This document shows, in pieces, positions 58,004 to 64,000 of a stretch of 64,000 nt of DNA. The stretch is from Betaproteobacteria bacterium. GTDB lineage: Bacteria; Pseudomonadota; Gammaproteobacteria; Burkholderiales; Casimicrobiaceae. A model generated the notes under the pieces. That model ran no database searches. It worked only from the letters and a program-made list of their open reading frames with translations, and was not told the origin of the DNA. The first letter of the stretch is position 1; the number at the start of each line of letters is the position of its first letter. The translations under genes and the position numbers were made by a program. The stretch lies in contig PLYT01000093.1 in assembly GCA_003153475.1 (NCBI GenBank), positions 1-64,000 of the forward strand. The letters are read 5' to 3'.

Positions 58004-58970
58004 ACTGCGGCTCCGGCTGCGTGAAATAGGCATGCAGGATGTGGTAGGCGATCAGGTAGTTCTTCTGCTGGAAACTCGCATGCGAAATGCCGGCCATGAT
58101 CGAGAACTGCTTGTCGGGATGGGGCAGGCGCTTGAAGAATTCGATCAGATCGTCGAGCGCCGAGATGCCGTCGTATTGTCCGCGCATGATCAGTGTGGGC
58201 ATCGTCAGCCGCACCGGGTCGACCAGGGGAAGCTTCGAGCACATGTCGATATAGGTGCCATTGGGCATTGAGTCGTCGAGCGCGAGAATCGCATCGGCGA
58301 AGGCATCGACGACGCGCCTGTCGGCCGTGTCGGGATGATCGCGTTCGAAAATCGAATGGACGAATGCACGATCGATCGGACGGCGCCGGGCGGCGAGGAA
58401 TTCGGGCAGCTTCTTGCGGCGCTGCTCGAGCGTCGGCGCGCCGGCACCGGTCCAGACGAAGGCATCGAGCGCCAGCCGCCGGACGCGTTCCGGGTGACGC
58501 TGCGCGAACAATGCCGCCCGCAGCGCCCCCGACGAAATGCCGTAGATCATCGACCGGCGAACGTCGCGCGTGCGCAGAATATAGTCGGTTGCCGCGGTCA
58601 AGTCGTCGGCGCCGTTGGCGATGTCGGCATGGGTGTCGCGCCACTTGTCCGAGCGTCCATAGCCTTCCATGTCGACGCACCAGCAGACGAATCCCCGCCG
58701 CGCGAACCAATCCATGACCGACGAGTCGGGGCGGCCGGGAACGGTCAGGTCGAACGTCGGTTGCGATGCCATCGACGAGCCGTGGACGAACAGCAGCAGT
58801 GGCTTGCCCTCATGCGAGCCGACAAATTTTTCCCAGAGAAACAGGCGGACTTGCCCCTTGTGCGTCCAGTGCTCGCTGCCTTCGACGCGTTCGTCACCGG
58901 TTGGCTCCGTGGCGTCGCGGCGGCCCACTTCCGGGCCGGCCCCGGCGGTTGCGGTGGTTGGCCTAGTCAA
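57984..58970 (-). CDS. Alpha/beta hydrolase
   Basis: LLLFVHGSSMASQPTFDL; MIYGISSGALRAALFAQRHPERVRRLALD; PTLIMRGQYDGI. Confidence 0.88.
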   Translation of the reverse strand: MTRPTTATAGAGPEVGRRDATEPTGDERVEGSEHWTHKGQVRLFLWEKFVGSHEGKPLLLFVHGSSMASQPTFDLTVPGRPDSSVMDWFARRGFVCWCVDMEGYGRSDKWRDTHADIANGADDLTAATDYILRTRDVRRSMIYGISSGALRAALFAQRHPERVRRLALDAFVWTGAGAPTLEQRRKKLPEFLAARRRPIDRAFVHSIFERDHPDTADRRVVDAFADAILALDDSMPNGTYIDMCSKLPLVDPVRLTMPTLIMRGQYDGISALDDLIEFFKRLPHPDKQFSIMAGISHASFQQKNYLIAYHILHAYFTQPEPQYVGPAD

Positions 58971-59949
58971 TTTTCGCTCCGGTCTCGCGGATGATCCTTG
59001 CCCACTGGTCTTTTTCAGCCCGGAAGAACGCGCCGAACTCGGCGGGCGTCGAGCCCACGGGTTCGATGCTGGCCTGTGCCATATAGCGTTTGACTTCGTC
59101 CTCGGCTAGGACCTGCAAGACGGCATGGTAGAGCTTGTCGACGACGCCGACCGGCGTGTTCTTCGGCGCAAAGAGGCTCATCCATACGTAAGCCGCATAC
59201 CCCGGGACGCCCGCTTCGGCCACCGTCGGCACGTCGGGCAATTGCGGCGCGCGCCGGGTCCCGGTGACGGCAAGCGCGCGGAGCTTGCCGGCGTTGATGT
59301 GGCTGAGCATGCCGGCCATGCCCGGAATCGACAGCGAAACCTGGCCGCCGAGGAGGTCGCTGGTTGCCTGTCCGCTGCCGCGATATGGAACGTGATTGAG
59401 CTTCATGCCGGTCATCGAGCAAAGCAGCGCGGCGAACAGGTGCTGCCCGCTGCCGTTGCCGGATGAGGCGTAATCGATCTGGCCGGGACGCGCCTTGGCG
59501 TAGGCGATGAACTCCTGCAAGGTTTTCACCGGCAGCGCAGGATTGACGACGACGACGCCCGGTTCGCGCCCGATCAGCGAGACCGGCGCGAAATCGTCGA
59601 CCGGATCGAACCCAAGGTGCGGATACAAGGTCGCGCTGATCGCATTGGTCTGCGAGGCGAGCAGCAAGGTGTAGCCATCGGGCGCAGCCTTGGCGACCGA
59701 CTCGCTGCCGATCGTCGCGCCCGCACCGGGCTTGTTCTCGACGAAGACCGGTTGCCCGAGGCGCTTCGACAGCTCTTGCGCGATCAGCCGCATCGGGCCA
59801 TCGACTGCCCCTCCTGGCGAGAACGGCACGATGACGCGCACCGGCCGGGTAGGGTAGTCCTGCGCCTGCACGCGACCTGTGCTCAGGACCCCTATCGCCA
59901 GCACTAGGGCGGCGGCGAGCCCGGCGTGCGCGTGCGATGGCGGGAGCAT
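58963..59949 (-). CDS. Tripartite tricarboxylate transporter substrate-binding protein (Bug family)
   Basis: YPTRPVRVIVPFSPGGAVDGPMRLIAQELSKRLGQPVFVENKPGAGATIGSESVAKAAPDGYTLLLAS. Confidence 0.95.
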   Translation of the reverse strand: MLPPSHAHAGLAAALVLAIGVLSTGRVQAQDYPTRPVRVIVPFSPGGAVDGPMRLIAQELSKRLGQPVFVENKPGAGATIGSESVAKAAPDGYTLLLASQTNAISATLYPHLGFDPVDDFAPVSLIGREPGVVVVNPALPVKTLQEFIAYAKARPGQIDYASSGNGSGQHLFAALLCSMTGMKLNHVPYRGSGQATSDLLGGQVSLSIPGMAGMLSHINAGKLRALAVTGTRRAPQLPDVPTVAEAGVPGYAAYVWMSLFAPKNTPVGVVDKLYHAVLQVLAEDEVKRYMAQASIEPVGSTPAEFGAFFRAEKDQWARIIRETGAKID

Positions 59950-60156
59950 GGGCGTTCTTTCGGGCGCGGCCGATGGCTATTGTCCGGTCGCAGATGGACG
60001 CCGACTCAGCTGCCGCAGTACCGCGATTTTTCCAGTTATCGGCGAGCAGAGCTAGTGTCGCCGCCGCACGCGGCGAGCTGCCCCGGAGCGATGCCGGCGC
60101 GAAACGCCCGCTGCCGGCACGCGGACGCGGGCCAGCGCGTTGCCTCTCGGGCCCTA

Positions 60157-61566
60157 TCAGTCTCGCGTGCCGCTGCGAAGCCCCGACGTCGACCTTGGTG
60201 CGTGGGTGCGGGTCGATGTTCCGTTGCGCGCGCCATGCCGCGGCGGCGAGGCTGCGGGGGCGTGTCTGCTCTTGTTTCCTACATGCAAACCATGCGCGGC
60301 AGGCGTGCCGCGGGCCTGACCCATGCCGCGATGTCCTGCCGACGGCGAGCGGCGCTGTTGCCCCTGCGGTTGGCCGCGGCCTTGTCGTTGGAGGATCGGC
60401 TGCGGCCGCGCGCGAGGATCCGGTTCGAAGCCGGCGATGACTTCCTGCGGAATCTGGCGCTTGAGCAGCCGCTCGATGTCGCGCAGGAACTCGTGCTCGT
60501 CGACGCAAACCAGCGAAATCGCCTCGCCCGTGGCTCCGGCGCGTCCCGTCCGCCCAATGCGGTGAACGTAATCCTCAGGCACATTCGGCAAGTCGTAGTT
60601 GATGACATGCGGCAACTGATCGATGTCGATGCCGCGTGCGGCGATGTCGGTGGCCACGAGCACCGGCAGGCCGCCCTCTTTGAATTCGGCCAGCGCGCGC
60701 GTGCGCGCACCCTGGCTCTTGTTGCCGTGGATCGCCAGCGCCCGAATCCCATCGTGGCCCAGTTGCTCGGCGAGCTTGTTGGCGCCGTGCTTGGTACGCG
60801 TGAAAACGAGCACCTGACGCCAATCGTTGCCGCCGATCAGTTTGGCGAGAAGCTCGCGCTTGCGATCGCGATCGACCGGATGGATCTTCTGCTGAATGAT
60901 GTCGACCGTGGCATTGCGCGGCGCGACCTCGATCATCGCCGGGCGGTCGAGCAGCGAGTCAGCCAGGGTCTTGATCTCGTCGGAGAAGGTCGCGGAAAAC
61001 AGCAGGTTCTGGCGTTTGCGAGGAAGCAACGCCAGCACTCGCTTGATGTCGCGAATGAAGCCCATATCGAGCATTCGGTCGGCTTCGTCGAGGACGAAGA
61101 TCTCGATCCGCGACAAGTCGAGGTTGCCCTGGCCGTGGTGATCGAGCAGGCGCCCCGGGGTGGCGACGAGGATGTCGACGCCACGCTTGAGTTGCGCGGT
61201 TTGCGGGTTGATGCCGACGCCGCCGAAGACGACCATCGACGTGAGCTTCAGGAATTTGCCGTAGACGCGCACCGACTCCTCGACCTGCGCCGCGAGCTCG
61301 CGCGTCGGGGTCAGGATAAGCGCGCGCAAGGGCCGATGCGATCCGCGCCCTCCGATGGCCAGCGCGTCGTTGGTCGATAGCCGTTGCAGCATCGGGAGCA
61401 CGAAACCGGCCGTCTTGCCGGTGCCGGTCTGCGCGCCGGCCAGCAAATCGCCGCCGGCAAGCACTGCGGGAATGGCCTTGGCCTGAATCGGCGTGGGTGT
61501 GGTGTAACCGTGCGCGTTTACCGCGCGCACGAGGGCATCGGATAGTCCGAGCGAAGCAAATGACAT
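60157..61566 (-). CDS. rhlE: DEAD/DEAH box RNA helicase
   Basis: [84 protein letters not shown]. Confidence 0.95.
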   Translation of the reverse strand: MSFASLGLSDALVRAVNAHGYTTPTPIQAKAIPAVLAGGDLLAGAQTGTGKTAGFVLPMLQRLSTNDALAIGGRGSHRPLRALILTPTRELAAQVEESVRVYGKFLKLTSMVVFGGVGINPQTAQLKRGVDILVATPGRLLDHHGQGNLDLSRIEIFVLDEADRMLDMGFIRDIKRVLALLPRKRQNLLFSATFSDEIKTLADSLLDRPAMIEVAPRNATVDIIQQKIHPVDRDRKRELLAKLIGGNDWRQVLVFTRTKHGANKLAEQLGHDGIRALAIHGNKSQGARTRALAEFKEGGLPVLVATDIAARGIDIDQLPHVINYDLPNVPEDYVHRIGRTGRAGATGEAISLVCVDEHEFLRDIERLLKRQIPQEVIAGFEPDPRARPQPILQRQGRGQPQGQQRRSPSAGHRGMGQARGTPAAHGLHVGNKSRHAPAASPPRHGARNGTSTRTHAPRSTSGLRSGTRD

Positions 61567-61781
61567 GAGAGCCTTGGAAAAACGCTCGGCATGTCGTCAA
61601 CTTTGCTGACGTCCAGTCACAGCCAAACGGCGTGTACGGCGGAAAGGTCGGATTCGACTGCGGCAGGGGACTGGAGCAAATGCCGCGGGCGAATCATAGC
61701 AGAGCGCGCCCGCGGCCGCTTGTTTTTTTGCGGGCCCCGCCTCGAGACGGCGGGGCCACGGTCGTCGATAGACGTTGCCCG

Positions 61782-62129
61782 CTAGAAAAGCATGCGGTCG
61801 GCGACAAGCAAGAGCAGGCCAAACGCAATCACGACGCCGGCGACGCCGAATCGTCCGGGCGCCGCGACCGCCGGCGTCGGCTGCGCCATTTCTTTGCGCG
61901 CAGGCCGCGCCCGCTCGATCGAGCCCTCGCCGACATACATCGCGCGGACGGCGTCCACGTTGCGGCGCGAGAGGGCCGCTTTGGACTCGGCGCGATTGGC
62001 CAATGCACGCTGGGCGGACACAAGAGTGAGAGCCCTGACGAGCGCTTTCGCTGTCATGGCGATTCCGCTGCCGGAAAGCGAAGAAAGATCGGGCGAAGAC
62101 GGGTACGGCGATTCGGTGGCTTGCGACAT
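61782..62129 (-). CDS. Hypothetical small protein with single C-terminal TM (tail-anchored topology)
   Basis: gaggag RBS upstream of ATG; MSQATESPYPSSPDLSS...PGRFGVAGVVIAFGLLLLVADRMLF. Confidence 0.6.
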   Translation of the reverse strand: MSQATESPYPSSPDLSSLSGSGIAMTAKALVRALTLVSAQRALANRAESKAALSRRNVDAVRAMYVGEGSIERARPARKEMAQPTPAVAAPGRFGVAGVVIAFGLLLLVADRMLF

Positions 62130-62405
62130 GGTGAGCTCCTCGACTGCGGGATGCTTGCGTCCGTGAACCAGACAGATGTCATGTATCCCGATGCCACGAC
62201 AATAGCTAACCGAGGCGTTGCGCCGAAACGGATCAATCGGCGGCAGCAATCGGGAAAATTCACGAATTTCCTGGCGGCGGCGCGCCGGCGGCGGTTCATG
62301 CGCATTGAACCAGAGCGTTATAAGTTACTGTATTGATGGAGCAATAAATGGTCGGCGTCTTCCCACGGCGGGGCCGCCGGTGCGAATTCCGTCCGCCGCG
62401 TCGCG

Positions 62406-62411
62406 TATAAT
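62406..62411 (+). promoter_or_regulatory. Candidate -10 box (TATAAT) for prfC
   Basis: gcgTATAATgcg; no convincing -35 box seen. Confidence 0.5.
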
Positions 62412-62423
62412 GCGTTCTCCGTG

Positions 62424-62462
62424 CGCCGCCCGCCGTTTCAGGCCGGCGGCGTTTTTATTTTT
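62424..62462 (+). terminator. Terminator-like hairpin in the prfC 5' leader (candidate attenuator)
   Basis: 11-bp stem with one mismatch cgccgcccgcc / ggccggcggcg, loop gtttca, followed by TTTTTATTTTT. Confidence 0.65.
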
Positions 62463-62476
62463 AGCGGCGAATCATC

Positions 62477-64000
62477 ATGAATCAAGCCAGGTACTCGCTC
62501 GAACTCGTGCGCGACGTCGCGCGCCGGCGGACGTTCGCCATCATTTCGCACCCGGATGCGGGCAAGACGACGCTGACCGAGAAGCTGCTGCTCTACGGCG
62601 GCGCGATCCAGATGGCCGGCACCGTCAAGGCGCGCAAGAGCTCCCGGCACGCGACGTCCGACTGGATGGAAGTCGAAAAGCAGCGCGGCATTTCGGTCAC
62701 GAGCTCGGTCATGCAGTTCGACTATGCGGACCACACGATCAACCTGCTCGACACGCCCGGGCACCAGGATTTCTCCGAGGACACCTACCGGGTGCTGACC
62801 GCGGTCGATGCCGCGGTGATGGTCATCGACGCAGCCAAGGGCGTCGAGGAACAGACGATCAAGCTGCTCGACGTCTGCCGCTTGCGCGCCACACCGATCA
62901 TCACTTTCGTCAACAAGATGGATCGCGAAGTGCGCGAGCCGCTGGCGCTGCTCGAGGAGATCGAGTCGGTGCTGCGCATCGACTGCGCGCCGATCAGCTG
63001 GCCGATCGGCATGGGCAAGCGCTTTCGCGGCGTGTTCGACCTGCGGCACGATCGCCTGCTGCGCTTCACCGCCGGCGAAGAGCGCATCGGCGATCCCGAG
63101 GACAGCGAGCTGATCGAAGGGCTTTCCAATCCGCGACTCGACCTGCTCTTTCCGGACGAAGTCGCGGCCTTGCGCCATGACGTCGATCTGATCCGGCATG
63201 CCAGCACGCCGTTCGACTTGCGCGAATTCCTGGCGGGGCGGCAGTCACCGGTGTTCTTCGGCTCGGGCATCAATAATTTCGGCGTGCAGGAGATCCTGCA
63301 GGCGCTGATCGAATGGGCGCCGCCCCCGCTGCCGCGCGATGCCGGCACCCGTATCGTGCAGCCGGCCGAAGCGCAATTTACCGGGTTCGTCTTCAAGATC
63401 CAGGCCAATATGGACCCGAAGCATCGCGATCGCATCGCCTTTTTTCGTGTCTGCTCCGGGCGCTATCGGCCGGCGATGAAAGTGGAGCATCAACGCATCG
63501 GCCGCGAGATGAAGCTCGGCAACGTGATGACCTTCATGGCCAACGAGCGCGTGGCAAGCCAGGATGCGGTCGCCGGGGACATCATCGGCATTCACAATCA
63601 CGGACTGCTGCAGATCGGCGACACCTTGAGCGAGGGCGAGGCGCTTAGCTTCAAGGGCATTCCCTATTTCGCGCCGGAGCTATTCCGTATCGCTCGGCCG
63701 CGCGATCCGTTCAAGGCCAAGCAGCTGCAAAAGGGCCTGCAGGAGCTCGGTGAGGAAGGGGCGATCCAGGTATTCGAGCGCGTGCACGGCAACACCTTGC
63801 TGCTGGGTGCGGTCGGCCAATTGCAGTTCGAGGTCGTCGCCGATCGCCTGGCGCGCGAGTACAAGGTCGACGCGATTTATGACACGGCCGCCATCTCGAC
63901 GGCCCGCTGGCTCACGTATCCCGACGAAGCGACGCGCCGGAATTTCGAAAAGGAGCACACGGCGTCGCTGGCCACCGACGTCGACGGCAATCCGGTCTAC
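62477..64000 (+). CDS. prfC: Peptide chain release factor 3 (partial, runs off right edge)
   Basis: [89 protein letters not shown]. Confidence 0.96.
   Translation, partial: MNQARYSLELVRDVARRRTFAIISHPDAGKTTLTEKLLLYGGAIQMAGTVKARKSSRHATSDWMEVEKQRGISVTSSVMQFDYADHTINLLDTPGHQDFSEDTYRVLTAVDAAVMVIDAAKGVEEQTIKLLDVCRLRATPIITFVNKMDREVREPLALLEEIESVLRIDCAPISWPIGMGKRFRGVFDLRHDRLLRFTAGEERIGDPEDSELIEGLSNPRLDLLFPDEVAALRHDVDLIRHASTPFDLREFLAGRQSPVFFGSGINNFGVQEILQALIEWAPPPLPRDAGTRIVQPAEAQFTGFVFKIQANMDPKHRDRIAFFRVCSGRYRPAMKVEHQRIGREMKLGNVMTFMANERVASQDAVAGDIIGIHNHGLLQIGDTLSEGEALSFKGIPYFAPELFRIARPRDPFKAKQLQKGLQELGEEGAIQVFERVHGNTLLLGAVGQLQFEVVADRLAREYKVDAIYDTAAISTARWLTYPDEATRRNFEKEHTASLATDVDGNPVY

Noticed and set aside
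59926-61380. 484-aa plus-strand ORF
   Set aside because: Antisense shadow of rhlE.
1-64000. CRISPR array, prophage, IS element, rRNA or tRNA genes
   Set aside because: No spaced direct repeats, transposase/integrase-like proteins, rRNA signatures or convincing tRNA cloverleafs noticed by eye; a tRNAscan/Infernal run would be needed to exclude small RNAs.

Overview
This 64 kb window is high-GC chromosomal DNA. Its gene content and layout look betaproteobacterial (rsgA/phhB/M48/orn cluster, aceK, class I DAHP synthase, prfC). It is densely packed with housekeeping and metabolic genes on both strands. I saw no rRNA, tRNA, CRISPR array, prophage or insertion sequence. About 70 CDSs can be supported by protein family resemblance. 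The block I find most unusual is ~39.4-42.6 kb. There, two tandem 56-aa proteins (40344-40514 and 40576-40746) consist of almost nothing but a signal peptide plus an IPTL-CTERM/exosortase-H-like sorting signal (VPTLDEFG + TM + RR(K/R)KK). They sit beside a membrane fatty-acid-hydroxylase-family gene and are flanked by two paralogous zinc-ribbon/TM/Pro-Ala-linker proteins that share a C-terminal Cys motif (C...CEQ...LQYCEGxWGxVPQCP). The first mini-protein is absent from the supplied ORF track because it is too short. Other points worth a second look: a frameshifted mutM-type DNA glycosylase, a terminator-like hairpin between a TATAAT box and the prfC start codon, a CNB/thioredoxin-fold/TrxR-like fusion lacking the CxxC next to a UBP zinc finger, and a 7-bp inverted repeat overlapping the likely ribosome-binding region of a ferritin-like gene. 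All calls come from reading the sequence; no database search was run.
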